Shown: in pieces, positions 9,159-19,018 of the stretch | How the letters are laid out: every line of letters begins with the position of its first letter | How positions within the stretch are numbered: the first letter of the stretch is position 1 | From: an uncultured Eubacterium sp. | Lineage (GTDB): Bacteria > Bacillota > Clostridia > Peptostreptococcales > Anaerovoracaceae | DNA length: 64,000 nucleotides | Assembly: GCA_900543485.1 (NCBI GenBank) | Contig: UQRM01000008.1 | Location: 1 to 64,000, forward strand | Direction of reading: 5' to 3' | The notes under the pieces: generated by a model | Told to the model about the DNA's origin: nothing | Databases searched by the model: none | What the model saw: only the letters and a program-made list of their open reading frames with translations | Program-made: the position numbers and the translations under genes

Positions 9159-11794
9159 ATGTGCTCCTTGAGTTCTTCCAGTATTCTGAGAGCTTCAGAA
9201 GGCGTGGTGTTCATCAGATCCAGGTTTCTGAGCTTCTCTGTCACCGGGTCGGGGATAGAGCCAAGGAAGGAAAGCTGAGTCTCCTCAGCTTCCGCGGCGC
9301 CGGCGGCTGCCACCGGGGTAACTGTCAGCTCCGCAGCCAACGGCTTCGCCATCGCCGCCTCTGCTCCGCTTTCCAGCTCGAAGAGCCGTTCCTCGGCCCT
9401 TTCCAGCAGTTCTTTAGGCGCTCCTGCCAGTTTGGCCACATGGATGCCGTAACTTCTGCTGGCGCTTCCTTCAACTATCTTGTGGAGAAAAACCACATCA
9501 CCGTTTTCTTCGGCCACATCAACGTTGAGGTTCTTCACTCCTTCAATGGAATCCTCCAGCCGGGTCATCTCGTGATAGTGAGTGGCGAAAAGGGTCCGTA
9601 TCATCCGCTGGGGTCTGCATAGAAACTCCGCTGCCGCCCAGGCGATGGAAAGCCCGTCGTAAGTGCTGGTCCCTCTGCCTATCTCATCCAGTATCACCAG
9701 GCTCCTTGAAGTAGCCGTATTGAGTATGTATGAAAGCTCGCTCATTTCCACGAAGAAAGTACTCTGACCCTGAGCCAGATTATCGGAGGCACCTATCCTG
9801 GTAAATATCCTGTCGCATACGCCTATCCTGGCTTCCTGACACGGTACGAAGCAACCGGCCTGTGCCATCAGCACGATGAGGGCTGTCTGACGCATGTAAG
9901 TGGATTTTCCTGACATGTTAGGTCCTGTTATCAGCAGCAGGCTCTGGTCGCTTCTGTTGAGATAGGTGTCGTTGCTGACGAAAATGCCATCTCTGATGGT
10001 CTGCTCGATGACAGGATGTCTCCCTTTCCTTATTTCTATCACATCGCTTCCATCCACTGAAGGCTTGACATAATCGTTTTTCTCGCTGATTTCCGCGAAG
10101 GATACCAGCACGTCCAGCGCAGCGATAGCTTTTGACGTTTCCTGGATCTCGCGTATATATCCCTGAAGCTGTTGTCTTATCTCTGTGAACAGCTGATATT
10201 CCATCTGGTTTATCTTTGCTTCAGCGTTGAGGACCAGCCTCTCTGTTTCTTTCAGCTCCGGTGTTATAAAACGCTCACAGTTGGCCAGCGTCTGTTTCCT
10301 TATGTAGTTGTCCGGGATGAGGTCATAATAAGATCTCGTGACCTCCAGGTAATAACCAAACACCTTGTTATATCCGACTTTAAGATTTTTTATCCCGGTG
10401 CGTTCTCTTTCGCTGTGCTCAAGACCGGCTATCCAGTCCTGAGCGTCCTTGATGGAAGCTTTCAGGGCGTCCAGTTGATCGGAATGGCCCTCCTTTATGA
10501 TACCGCCTTCCCTGACTGAGAAAGGAGGGTCTTCGACGATGCCCTTGTCTATGAGATCGTATACGTGTTCCAGCGAGTGGATGTTTTCTGCTATACCTGA
10601 AACGAGAGCCGTTTCCATCGACGCCAGCTCATCTTTTATGTCAGGAAGGACCGAACAGGAGTTCCTCAGGGCAATGAAATCCTTTCCGTTGGCTGTACCG
10701 CATGCGATGCGGCCTGTGAGCCTCTCGAAATCATACACGCGCTTCAACGATTCTTTGATGTTGTTCCTGATGATGACCTGATCAAGCAGCGCTTCGACTG
10801 CGTCCAGGCGATCGTTTATAGCTGTCACGTCGTTGAGAGGTTCCTTTATCCACTGCTTCAGCTTTCTTGAACCCATAGCCGTATGAGTCTTGTCGAGAAC
10901 ACCAAGAAGAGACCCTCTGATCTTCTTCTCGAAAAGGGTCTCGGTCAGTTCAAGGTTCTTTATGGTGGCTTTGTCCAGAGACATGTTCTGTCCCATGGAA
11001 TAAACGTTCAGCTGGGCTATGTGACCCAGGGATTTCTTCTGCGTTTCATGAAGATATATGAGAAGCGCACCCAGAGCTGCTTCCGAAGCGGAATCCTCTT
11101 CGATCCCCAGTCCAAGCAGTGCCGAAACATCAAACTGTCTCAATATAGCCGAGCGGACGGCATACGGTTCATAGTAGGAAGCGGCGAGTACGTTGAAATA
11201 TGCTCCTGTGATATTTTTCATGTTGTCTGCATCCAGCAGCTGTCCCGTAGTCTCGTCCAGCACTATCTCTCTGGCGTTGATCTTTACCAGCTCGTTGATC
11301 AGGCTCTCTGCCATGCCGGATCCCTTTATGGATGTGAGCCGTATCTCTCCGGTTGAAACATCGCAGTAAGAAAGCCCTATAGCCCGATCGTCCGCTACCA
11401 CTGACGCGATGTAGTTGTTTTCGTTTTCGTCAAGCATGGAGCTGCTGATGACGGTACCGGGCGTGACAATCTGGATGACTTCACGTTTCACTATACCTTT
11501 GGCCGACGCCGGATCTTCCGTCTGCTCACATATGGCCACCTTGTATCCACGCTCCACCAGGCGCGCTATATATGTCTCGGCGGAATGGAACGGTACTCCG
11601 CACATGGGCGCCCGTTCTTCCATCCCGCAATTCTTCCCTGTCAGTGTCAGCTCCAATTCACGGGACACCAGCTTAGCGTCCTCGAAGAACATCTCGTAAA
11701 AATCGCCAAGTCTGAAGAAGAGGATGCAGTCCTTGTACTCTTCCTTTATCTCCATGTACTGGCGCATCATAGGCGAAAGCTTCTGTGCCGCCAT
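9155..11794 (-). CDS. mutS: DNA mismatch repair protein MutS
   Basis: Mismatch-binding ATPase, 879 residues. The mismatch-recognition loop GDFYEMF (residues 30-36) carries the Phe-x-Glu contact, connector and lever domains follow, and the ATPase domain has Walker A GPNMSGKST near residue 620, Walker B LVILDEIGRGTS and the ATHYHE switch. A beta-clamp-type peptide (QLSFLG) lies in the C-terminal tail at about residues 840-845. The first Met (MAAQKLSPMM) matches family starts and follows a GGAGG. It heads the mutS-mutL-miaA run, 30 bases after the aminotransferase gene. Confidence 0.98.
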   Translation of the reverse strand: MAAQKLSPMMRQYMEIKEEYKDCILFFRLGDFYEMFFEDAKLVSRELELTLTGKNCGMEERAPMCGVPFHSAETYIARLVERGYKVAICEQTEDPASAKGIVKREVIQIVTPGTVISSSMLDENENNYIASVVADDRAIGLSYCDVSTGEIRLTSIKGSGMAESLINELVKINAREIVLDETTGQLLDADNMKNITGAYFNVLAASYYEPYAVRSAILRQFDVSALLGLGIEEDSASEAALGALLIYLHETQKKSLGHIAQLNVYSMGQNMSLDKATIKNLELTETLFEKKIRGSLLGVLDKTHTAMGSRKLKQWIKEPLNDVTAINDRLDAVEALLDQVIIRNNIKESLKRVYDFERLTGRIACGTANGKDFIALRNSCSVLPDIKDELASMETALVSGIAENIHSLEHVYDLIDKGIVEDPPFSVREGGIIKEGHSDQLDALKASIKDAQDWIAGLEHSERERTGIKNLKVGYNKVFGYYLEVTRSYYDLIPDNYIRKQTLANCERFITPELKETERLVLNAEAKINQMEYQLFTEIRQQLQGYIREIQETSKAIAALDVLVSFAEISEKNDYVKPSVDGSDVIEIRKGRHPVIEQTIRDGIFVSNDTYLNRSDQSLLLITGPNMSGKSTYMRQTALIVLMAQAGCFVPCQEARIGVCDRIFTRIGASDNLAQGQSTFFVEMSELSYILNTATSRSLVILDEIGRGTSTYDGLSIAWAAAEFLCRPQRMIRTLFATHYHEMTRLEDSIEGVKNLNVDVAEENGDVVFLHKIVEGSASRSYGIHVAKLAGAPKELLERAEERLFELESGAEAAMAKPLAAELTVTPVAAAGAAEAEETQLSFLGSIPDPVTEKLRNLDLMNTTPSEALRILEELKEHI

Positions 11795-11824
11795 TATCTC
11801 TGTCCTCCTCCCGTCACCCTTTCT

Positions 11825-13015
11825 CTATCTGCGGGCATTGTATTTCTCCATTCCCAGCCTTATCAGTTCCGCGCCTCGCCTCATGTCATCGCTGTTGAGG
11901 ACGTAGGCTATCCGTATCTCGTCTTTGCCCAGGCCCGGAGTGGCGTAAAATCCTTCCGCCGGTGAAAACATTACAGTTTCTCCATTATCATCGAACTCCG
12001 TGAGGAGAAACATGAGGAAGTCCTCCACGTTGTCCACAGGCAGCTTTGCCATGATATAGAAGGACCCGCCCGGCTTCTTGCAAACTATACCCGGTATCTT
12101 GCTGAGCTCTTCGTAGACGGCATCTCTCCTGCTCTCGTACTCGTTCTTCATCTCATCGTAATAGGAATGTTCGATGCCGTATAAGGCCGCGGCTCCTATC
12201 TGGTCCAGCGTAGGACAAGAAAGTCTTCCCTGCGCTATTTTCATGACATTATCCATTATCTGAGGATTTTTGCTGGCGATGCATCCCACTCTGGCTCCGC
12301 AGGCTGAAAAACGCTTGGATATGGAGTCCACGATTATCACTCTGTCGGAAAACTCCGGAAGCATGCCAAAGGACGTTACCTTGTTGCCGTCGAAGACAAA
12401 TTCTCTGTACACTTCGTCGGCTATCATCCACAGGTCGTACTTCTTCGCTATTTCGGCGATCGTCTTCACATCTTCCAGGGACAGGACACGGCCTGTAGGA
12501 TTCCCCGGGTTGGTGCAGATTATAGCTCTGGTCCTGTCATTTATGGCTTTTTCTATAAGAGACGGATCCGCTTTATAGCCTTCTTCAGCCCGGGTTGTCA
12601 CAGGCACGATATCCCCTCCTGCCGCTGTGACGAAGGTGTTGTAGTTGGTGTAATAAGGCTCTGCCGTTATCACATTATCGCCAGGATCCAGGATGCTGGT
12701 GAAGATCATGCTGAGGGCTTCCGATCCCCCGTTGGTTACCATGATGTCATCGGGCTTAAAGTCTATACCATATCCCGCGAAATATTTGGATATGGCTTTC
12801 TGGAGCACAGCCTCTCCTCCCGATTCCGAATAGGCGATGACCTTGTCATCAAAATCCTTTACAGCGTCCATAAAGCACTGGGGAGTCGCTATATCAGGCT
12901 GGCCTATGTTGAGACGATATATCCTGATCCCTCTCTCCTGCGCTTCCAGCGCATACTTATTGAATTTTCTTATGGGTGAATGTTCTATCTTAAGCATTCT
13001 TTCTGATATGTTCAC
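11825..13015 (-). CDS. Pyridoxal-phosphate aminotransferase (class I/II, AspC-like)
   Basis: 396-residue fold-type I aminotransferase. The PLP-lysine is in DSISKRFSACG (near residue 237), with the family motifs NPGNPTGR near residue 170 and ADEVYREFVFDG near residue 205. The substrate is not certain; this subgroup is usually annotated as aspartate or aromatic aminotransferase. The first Met (MNISERMLKIEHSP) follows AGGAGC. It lies between tlyA and mutS without a clear terminator on either side, and an uncertain 6-bp GC-rich hairpin lies upstream at 13059-13076. Confidence 0.9.
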   Translation of the reverse strand: MNISERMLKIEHSPIRKFNKYALEAQERGIRIYRLNIGQPDIATPQCFMDAVKDFDDKVIAYSESGGEAVLQKAISKYFAGYGIDFKPDDIMVTNGGSEALSMIFTSILDPGDNVITAEPYYTNYNTFVTAAGGDIVPVTTRAEEGYKADPSLIEKAINDRTRAIICTNPGNPTGRVLSLEDVKTIAEIAKKYDLWMIADEVYREFVFDGNKVTSFGMLPEFSDRVIIVDSISKRFSACGARVGCIASKNPQIMDNVMKIAQGRLSCPTLDQIGAAALYGIEHSYYDEMKNEYESRRDAVYEELSKIPGIVCKKPGGSFYIMAKLPVDNVEDFLMFLLTEFDDNGETVMFSPAEGFYATPGLGKDEIRIAYVLNSDDMRRGAELIRLGMEKYNARR

Positions 13016-13080
13016 GTTTTAGCTCCTTTCTTCGCTGTTATCCTCTTTTCCAATACCCGGCGCCCAGATGCGCCGATGTG

Positions 13081-13872
13081 TCAGTCCAGCTCTCCGTGGG
13101 AGGCGCTGACTACAGTCGATATATCCGGCGCTGACGAGGCTGGGGACTTTTTCATATAGAGAAGGTACTCTATGTTACCCTTAGTGCCCGTCACCGGCGA
13201 ATATGTAAGGCCGTGGCTGTAGAGGCCGTTGTCCTCGCCATAGCCAATGACTTTCGTTATCACTTCCGCGTGCACTGCCGCGTCCCTGACGATACCTTTC
13301 TTCCCTACCTGCTCTCTTCCTGCCTCAAACTGAGGTTTGACCAGGCATACCAGGCTGCCGTCATCCGACAGCAGTGAAGAGGCCACAGGAAAGACAAGCT
13401 TCAGGGAAATGAACGAAACGTCGATGCTGATGAAATCTATGATATCCGGAATCGTTCCGGTGTCCAGATAACGCACGTTTACCTTTTCCATGTTGATGAC
13501 TCTGGAATCGTTTCGCAGTTTCCAGTCCAGCTGGCCATATCCTACGTCGATGGCGAATACTTTCCTGGCTCCGTTTTTCAGCATACAGTCTGTGAAGCCC
13601 CCGGTGGAAGCGCCGATGTCTGCCGCAGTTTTTCCGTCCAGCGAAAAACCGAAGACCTCTATGGCTTTTTCCAGCTTAAGGCCGCCTCTGCTGACATAAG
13701 GGCAAAGATCCTCCTTTACCGATATTTCCGCCTTTGTATCGACAGGAGTTCCCGGTTTATCTGTTCGCTGCCCGTCTACATATATGAGTCCTGCCATTAC
13801 AGAGGCTTTTGCCTTTTCTCTGGACGGAAAGATGCCTCTTTCTGTCAGTATGATATCAAGTCTCTCTTTCAA
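13081..13872 (-). CDS. tlyA: TlyA-family rRNA 2'-O-methyltransferase
   Basis: 263 residues: an N-terminal S4 RNA-binding domain (residues 1-60, ERLDIILTERG...SREKAKASVMAG) and a C-terminal FtsJ/RrmJ-like SAM methyltransferase domain (IGASTGGFTDCML SAM loop, FAIDVGYGQLDWKL). Family members methylate 16S and/or 23S rRNA riboses and were once called hemolysins. The gene overlaps the 3' end of dxs by 17 bases, a classical clostridial arrangement in the xseA-xseB-ispA-dxs-tlyA cluster. Confidence 0.93.
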   Translation of the reverse strand: MKERLDIILTERGIFPSREKAKASVMAGLIYVDGQRTDKPGTPVDTKAEISVKEDLCPYVSRGGLKLEKAIEVFGFSLDGKTAADIGASTGGFTDCMLKNGARKVFAIDVGYGQLDWKLRNDSRVINMEKVNVRYLDTGTIPDIIDFISIDVSFISLKLVFPVASSLLSDDGSLVCLVKPQFEAGREQVGKKGIVRDAAVHAEVITKVIGYGEDNGLYSHGLTYSPVTGTKGNIEYLLYMKKSPASSAPDISTVVSASHGELD

Positions 13873-15718
13873 GTTCTTCTATTATCCTTTCTGCTATGGA
13901 CGCGCCGTCCATCCCGTATTTTTCATATAACTGGTCGCAGGTACCATGTTCGATGAATTTATCGGGCCAGCCGATATTGATGATCTTCACGTCCTCGTTG
14001 ATCAGCGCGGCATCGATCTCCTGACCTGCGCCTCCGGTGATGACGTTATCCTCTAACGTTACCAGCAGCGGTGTCTTTCGAGCAGAGCTTTTCAGCAGCT
14101 CCACGTCCAGCGGCCGTACGAAAGCCATGTTGACCACACCAGCATCGATATGAGCTCTTTTGAGGATGCGAGACGCTTCCAGGGCTTTTTCCGTCATGGC
14201 GCCCAGAGCCCATATATCCACATCGCTGCCTTCCGCTATCCGCTGAGCTTTTCCCAGTTCCAACGGAGCGTCAGCTTCCATCCGGGCGGCTTCACCTCTC
14301 GGATATCTTATGGCGCACGGACCATCCAGAGAAGCGGCCAGTTCCATCATGGCTTCCAGCTCTTTTCCGTCCTTAGGTGCCATCACCGTCATGTTGGGCA
14401 TGTGTTTCAGATAACTTATATCGAATACTCCATGGTGAGTTTCTCCGTCAGCACCTACTATCCCTGCCCTGTCGATGCAGAGCACCACAGGCAGTCCCTG
14501 AAGGCAGACATCCTCTATGATCTGATCATAGGCGCGTTGCAGGAAAGTTGAGTAGATGGCGACGAAGGGCTTCATCCCTGCCTCGGCCAGCCCTGCAGCG
14601 AAAGTCACCGCGTGGCCTTCGGCTATGCCTACATCGAAGGCTCTGTCAGGGAAACGCTTATGAAAGACGTCCAGTCCGGTCCCTTCCATCATGGCGGCAC
14701 TGACAGCGACGATCCGGCTGTCTTTCTCCCCCATCTCTGTCAGCTTGCCGGCGAAAACCTTTGAATAGGACGGGCCCGCTGCCTTCTTGACCGTTTCTCC
14801 CGATTTCATGTCAAAGGGGCCTATGCCGTGGAACACGTTGGGCCTTTCTTCAGCCTTACTGTACCCTCTCCCCTTTCTCGTTATGGCGTGTATGAACACC
14901 GGACCTGGCGTCCTTTTGGCCAGTTCCAGGACTTCACATACTTCCCGGATGTCGTGACCGTCTATTGGCCCGAAATATTTGAATCCCAGCTCTTCGAATA
15001 TGACGCCGTCTATCATGGCGTATTTCAGAGAATCTTTCACGTGCTGCATCCCGGAGACTACGCCCTTTCCTATCAGCGGAACACGTGAAATACCGCGCTT
15101 CACCCGCTCCTTGGCCGATATATACCGGCCGGAGCTCCTCAGCTTGCCCAGATATTTCGGGAAGCCTCCAGTGTTGTGTGATATGGACATGCCGTTGTCG
15201 TTAAGTATGACGATGACCTTGGAGTTCAGATTCCCTACGTTGTTGAGGGCTTCAAAGGCCAGACCGCCTGTCATTGCCCCATCGCCTATGACCGATATGA
15301 CCTCGTAATCATCTCCGGAAATATCCCTGGCAGCAGCCATCCCCAGCGCCACCGAGATGGAAGAGCTACTGTGGCCCGTATCAAAGGTATCAAAAGGACT
15401 TTCGGACTTTTTGGGAAAGCCGCTCATACCTCCCATCTGACGCAGCGTGTCGAAGTTGTCGGCACGGCCTGTCAGTATCTTGTGGACATATGTCTGATGG
15501 CCTACGTCCCATATCACTTTGTCCTTCGGAGTGTCGAAAACCCTGTGGATGGCGATGGAAAGCTCTACAGCGCCCAGATTCGACGACAGATGACCTCCCG
15601 TCCTGGACACCTTATCCACGAGAAAATCCCGTATCTCATAAGTCAGAAGCTCCAGCTCGTCGTAGCTCATGTCCTTCAGATCGCCGGGAAGAGAAAGGCT
15701 GTTCAAATAATCGCTCAT
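13856..15718 (-). CDS. dxs: 1-deoxy-D-xylulose-5-phosphate synthase
   Basis: Thiamine-diphosphate enzyme that condenses pyruvate with glyceraldehyde 3-phosphate, the first step of the MEP isoprenoid pathway. 620 residues with the ThDP motif GDGAMTGGLAFEALNN (near residue 145), the SNLGAVELSIAIHRVFD start region and the transketolase pyrimidine domain (VAEGHAV-like IAEGHAVTFAAGLA). It lies 22 bases downstream of ispA, so precursor and prenyl-chain synthesis are encoded together. Confidence 0.97.
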   Translation of the reverse strand: MSDYLNSLSLPGDLKDMSYDELELLTYEIRDFLVDKVSRTGGHLSSNLGAVELSIAIHRVFDTPKDKVIWDVGHQTYVHKILTGRADNFDTLRQMGGMSGFPKKSESPFDTFDTGHSSSSISVALGMAAARDISGDDYEVISVIGDGAMTGGLAFEALNNVGNLNSKVIVILNDNGMSISHNTGGFPKYLGKLRSSGRYISAKERVKRGISRVPLIGKGVVSGMQHVKDSLKYAMIDGVIFEELGFKYFGPIDGHDIREVCEVLELAKRTPGPVFIHAITRKGRGYSKAEERPNVFHGIGPFDMKSGETVKKAAGPSYSKVFAGKLTEMGEKDSRIVAVSAAMMEGTGLDVFHKRFPDRAFDVGIAEGHAVTFAAGLAEAGMKPFVAIYSTFLQRAYDQIIEDVCLQGLPVVLCIDRAGIVGADGETHHGVFDISYLKHMPNMTVMAPKDGKELEAMMELAASLDGPCAIRYPRGEAARMEADAPLELGKAQRIAEGSDVDIWALGAMTEKALEASRILKRAHIDAGVVNMAFVRPLDVELLKSSARKTPLLVTLEDNVITGGAGQEIDAALINEDVKIINIGWPDKFIEHGTCDQLYEKYGMDGASIAERIIEELERET

Positions 15719-15740
15719 GTATGTTGCACCTCTTCAATGT

Positions 15741-16640
15741 CTATTTATCTCTTACAGCCAAGTCTTTCGCCAACTTGACGAATACTTCGGCATTGTCGTA
15801 ATACTTGCTCAAGGCGTCTATCGCCACTTCAGTAAGAGTGTTGAGCCACTTCTTTGATTCTTCCATCCCGGACAGAGCCGGATATGTGGCTTTTTTGTTC
15901 TTGGAGTCCATGCCTGACTTCTTGCCCATCTCCTCTTCGCTGCCTTCGACATCCAGGATGTCGTCGCGTATCTGGAAAGCAAGGCCCAGATTCTCGGCAT
16001 ATACCGTAAGATCCTCCAGCGTGTCTTCATCGGCATTCCCAAGGCGGGCGCCTGCCCGGATGGCTGCTACGATGAGGGCGGAAGTCTTCGTCAGGTGTAT
16101 ATAATCAAGCATTTCCCTGGAACAGTTCTGATCCCCTACGGATATATCAGCGATCTGCCCTGCCACTATACCGCGACAGCCTGCTCCTTTACAGATCTCG
16201 TAAGCGGCTCTGACTTTCCTCTTGAGAGCCTCGGCATCGTCGAAGTAAAAGAGCATATCCCTGCTCATGACTTCATACGCGGCCGACTGGAGTCCGTCTC
16301 CCGCCAAGGTGGCCACAGCCTCGCCATAGACCTTGTGGTTGGTAGGCACTCCTCTCCTCAGATCGTCATCGTCCATACACGGCAGATCGTCGTGTATGAG
16401 CGAATAAGTGTGGATGTATTCTATGGCACAGGCGTAAGGCAGCGCTTCCCGCAGGTTTCCGCCGCAGAAATCGCACGCTGCCAGCAGCAGTACAGGCCTT
16501 ATTCTCTTTCCTCCTGACATCAGGCTGTATTTCATCGATTCGTACAGCGTGATGCTCTTGTGGTCCACATCAGGAATGAAATCCATCAGATGATCTTCTA
16601 CCATTTTTCTGTAATCGTTAAAGGTATAATCCTTCATCAC
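15741..16640 (-). CDS. ispA: Polyprenyl synthetase (farnesyl diphosphate synthase type)
   Basis: Trans-prenyltransferase of 299 residues that elongates DMAPP/GPP with IPP. It has the two aspartate-rich motifs: DDLPCMDDDDLRRG (near residue 85) and DDILD (near residue 225), which bind the diphosphates through magnesium. Length and motif spacing fit short-chain (FPP or GGPP) synthases; chain length cannot be fixed from sequence alone. It lies between xseB and dxs with gaps of 7 and 22 bases. The two adjacent Met codons at the start are equivalent candidates. Confidence 0.95.
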   Translation of the reverse strand: MMKDYTFNDYRKMVEDHLMDFIPDVDHKSITLYESMKYSLMSGGKRIRPVLLLAACDFCGGNLREALPYACAIEYIHTYSLIHDDLPCMDDDDLRRGVPTNHKVYGEAVATLAGDGLQSAAYEVMSRDMLFYFDDAEALKRKVRAAYEICKGAGCRGIVAGQIADISVGDQNCSREMLDYIHLTKTSALIVAAIRAGARLGNADEDTLEDLTVYAENLGLAFQIRDDILDVEGSEEEMGKKSGMDSKNKKATYPALSGMEESKKWLNTLTEVAIDALSKYYDNAEVFVKLAKDLAVRDK

Positions 16641-16647
16641 GCACCTC

Positions 16648-16836
16648 CTATTTGGCCAGGGTCTCGATCTTCTGTTCAGCTTTGTCCAGGATATCGACGC
16701 ATTCCCTGTAATATTTTATTCCTTCCTCGTAGCTCTTCATGGCCTCTTCGAGGGGAATGTCGTCTGATTTGAGCTTTTGGGCTGCTTCTTCCAGCTTCTT
16801 CAGCGTTTCCTCGAAGTTTTTCTTCTTCTCAGTCAT
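16648..16836 (-). CDS. xseB: Exodeoxyribonuclease VII small subunit
   Basis: Small helical subunit (about 62 residues) that binds the XseA helical arm to form exonuclease VII. The sequence has the typical FEETLKKLEEAAQKL...SYEEGIKYY pattern. I placed the start at MTEKKKNF because GGAG lies 7 bases upstream; the longer frame would add 12 residues overlapping xseA. It immediately follows xseA. Confidence 0.93.
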   Translation of the reverse strand: MTEKKKNFEETLKKLEEAAQKLKSDDIPLEEAMKSYEEGIKYYRECVDILDKAEQKIETLAK

Positions 16837-16868
16837 ATCTGTTCTCCTTATATGATCATCATTCCGCA

Positions 16869-18065
16869 TCATCGTTCTACTCTGGCTGTCGCCCGTCCTT
16901 TGGCGGCCTCTATGTTTATCAGCTGACGATCTGCGAGAGCGTCGGCGTTCTTCACCACCTTGCCGTCCTCATCGGTGACGATGCTGTAGCCTCGATCCAT
17001 GATCGCTTTTGGACTGGATGATTCTACCGCCTCACCGGCCAGCTGTGTCCTGTGGCGAAGTGTCGTCAGCATCGATCTCATCCTGCTTTCGGCATCCGAC
17101 ATGATATTATCGGCGTTGAGTCTGTCAAAGGCGATGCGGCTTTTGAGGTTCCTGCCGAAGACTTCGGGATCCAGGGCTTCCAGCAGTCTTCTCTTCTCCC
17201 TGGCAATGGCAGTCAGCCGATTTTTCATCTCCTGCTCCATAGTTTCCAGCTGTCCCCGGATGCCGCCCGTGTCAGGAGCGGCTCTTTCAGCGGCGGCTGT
17301 CGGTGTTTCCGCTCTCATATCGGCGACAAAATCGGAAATAGTGAAATCTATTTCATGCCCTACAGCCGAGATGACGGGGATATGGGACGCGTAGATGCTT
17401 CTGGCTACTATTTCTTCGTTGAACGCCCAAAGCTCTTCCATGGAGCCTCCGCCTCTGCCTGCTATTATCACATCCACGTCGGGATGATTTTTGTTGAGAT
17501 CATCTATGGCCGCCGCGATCTCACCTGCGGCGTTGGGTCCCTGTACCAGTACCGGGCAGATCAGGATGTCAACGAAATCATTTTTCCCGGTTATTATCTT
17601 TATCATATCTCTGACTGCTGCGCCTGTAGGCGAAGTCACCAGTGCGATTTTCCCCGGGAAAAGTGGTATCTCCCGTTTTCGCTCTTTATCGAACAGACCT
17701 TCGGCCTCCAGCTTTCTCTTTAGCTTTTCGAAGGCCGCCGCCAGCTCTCCCTGCCCCGATTCTTCCATGGTCCTCACATTGAGGGAATAACTGCCGCCCC
17801 GCATATACAGATATATATATCCTCCGATCACCACTTCCATGCCTTCACTGGGCATACATCCCAGTGTCATCAGATTATCGGAGGCGATGAAGCAGTTTAT
17901 CCTGCTGCTTTCGTCCTTAAGTGAGAAATACACATGACCCGAATCGTGAAATTTCAGATTAGATATCTCGCCTGTGACCGAGACGTTACCCAGGAGCGGA
18001 TCAGTCTGGAGTGTCCGCTTTATATAGTTGTTGAGCTGCGAAACGCTTATCGGTTTCATCGCCAT
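16869..18065 (-). CDS. xseA: Exodeoxyribonuclease VII large subunit
   Basis: Catalytic subunit of the nuclease that degrades single-stranded DNA from both ends. 398 residues: an N-terminal OB-fold (about 1-105, with VTGEISNLKFHDSGHVYFSLKD), a catalytic domain with VTSPTGAAVRDM, AGRGGGSMEELWAFN and ISAVGHEIDFTISDFVAD, then a helical region. The start overlaps the upstream Kae1-like gene by 10 bases. Confidence 0.97.
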   Translation of the reverse strand: MAMKPISVSQLNNYIKRTLQTDPLLGNVSVTGEISNLKFHDSGHVYFSLKDESSRINCFIASDNLMTLGCMPSEGMEVVIGGYIYLYMRGGSYSLNVRTMEESGQGELAAAFEKLKRKLEAEGLFDKERKREIPLFPGKIALVTSPTGAAVRDMIKIITGKNDFVDILICPVLVQGPNAAGEIAAAIDDLNKNHPDVDVIIAGRGGGSMEELWAFNEEIVARSIYASHIPVISAVGHEIDFTISDFVADMRAETPTAAAERAAPDTGGIRGQLETMEQEMKNRLTAIAREKRRLLEALDPEVFGRNLKSRIAFDRLNADNIMSDAESRMRSMLTTLRHRTQLAGEAVESSSPKAIMDRGYSIVTDEDGKVVKNADALADRQLINIEAAKGRATARVER

Positions 18066-19018
18066 AGAAATCTGCCTCCCAATAATGCTATGCCTACAGC
18101 GTTGTCCTGAGCCAGTTTACCGTCTCCGAACTCCACATCTATGCCTGTACTTTCCGGAGCCCTGCTGATCGTTTCTTTTATGAAGCTGCTGGCTGTGACA
18201 CCTCCTGCCATTATGACATCGCTTATCCCTGTTTTTTCAGTACATTGCTTTATCATCGCCACGATGGCGTCGCTCATCTTATGAAAAAGCTCCCTTATGA
18301 CGGGTGTGGCGTCGGATATATACATATCTGCCAATGTCCTCCTGGCCTGAGTATCTATTCCCGACAGATTTATCCATCCATCGTTCACCTTTACAGGTGT
18401 CAGACACTGGGATTCACTGTCTGCATTCACGGCAATCCTGTCCATCTCCTCTCCGGCCGGGAACGGCATCCCCAGCTGGACTCCCAGTCTGTCCAGCACC
18501 TGGCCGAAGGAGATGTCCATGGATCCTCCAACTATATCTATATCATAGCCTCTGTCATTGTCCTTCACGCGCAGGACTTCACATGTCCCTCCTGAAAAAT
18601 GACACGCCAGTACCCGCTCTTTGTCCCTGTGTCTTGAATAGGCTTTGATGGCTTCTATATGGCCTTCCTGATGAGAAAATTCGAAGGCGGGCACTCTGAG
18701 AGCCGCTGCGATAGCCTTTCCATATCCTTCTCCCGCCAGAAACACCGGCATATAGGAGTTTTCCATCGGTCTTGGTTTCGATGAATAGGCGACAGCGTCA
18801 AAATCGTGCTGATGAATGTTCATAGTTTCCTCCAGCAATCGCGGAAGATTTTTTATATGCTGAAAAAGGGCATCGGATTGTCTCAGCCCTTTTTCTCCCT
18901 GCTTGACTTTCAGCAGTTCTCTGTAATCGCATACAATGTTGCCTTTTCTATCCGTTACCGCGACGGATGTTTTGTAATTGCTGGTATCTATCCCTAATAT
19001 ATAATTATTATCATTCAT
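18056..19018 (-). CDS. Kae1/TsaD-like domain protein (putative O-sialoglycoprotein endopeptidase paralog)
   Basis: 320-residue ASKHA-fold protein related to TsaD, which makes t6A37 in tRNA. It has the nucleotide fold start ILGIDTSNYKTSVAV, a HxxxH metal motif (FSHQEGHIEA), the ACHFSGGTCEVL phosphate loop and ending AQDNAVGIALLGG. The gene position between nusB and xseA and the divergent sequence mark the clostridial paralog family, not canonical TsaD; its reaction is unknown. Starts overlap nusB by 8 bases. Confidence 0.85.
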   Translation of the reverse strand: MNDNNYILGIDTSNYKTSVAVTDRKGNIVCDYRELLKVKQGEKGLRQSDALFQHIKNLPRLLEETMNIHQHDFDAVAYSSKPRPMENSYMPVFLAGEGYGKAIAAALRVPAFEFSHQEGHIEAIKAYSRHRDKERVLACHFSGGTCEVLRVKDNDRGYDIDIVGGSMDISFGQVLDRLGVQLGMPFPAGEEMDRIAVNADSESQCLTPVKVNDGWINLSGIDTQARRTLADMYISDATPVIRELFHKMSDAIVAMIKQCTEKTGISDVIMAGGVTASSFIKETISRAPESTGIDVEFGDGKLAQDNAVGIALLGGRFLWR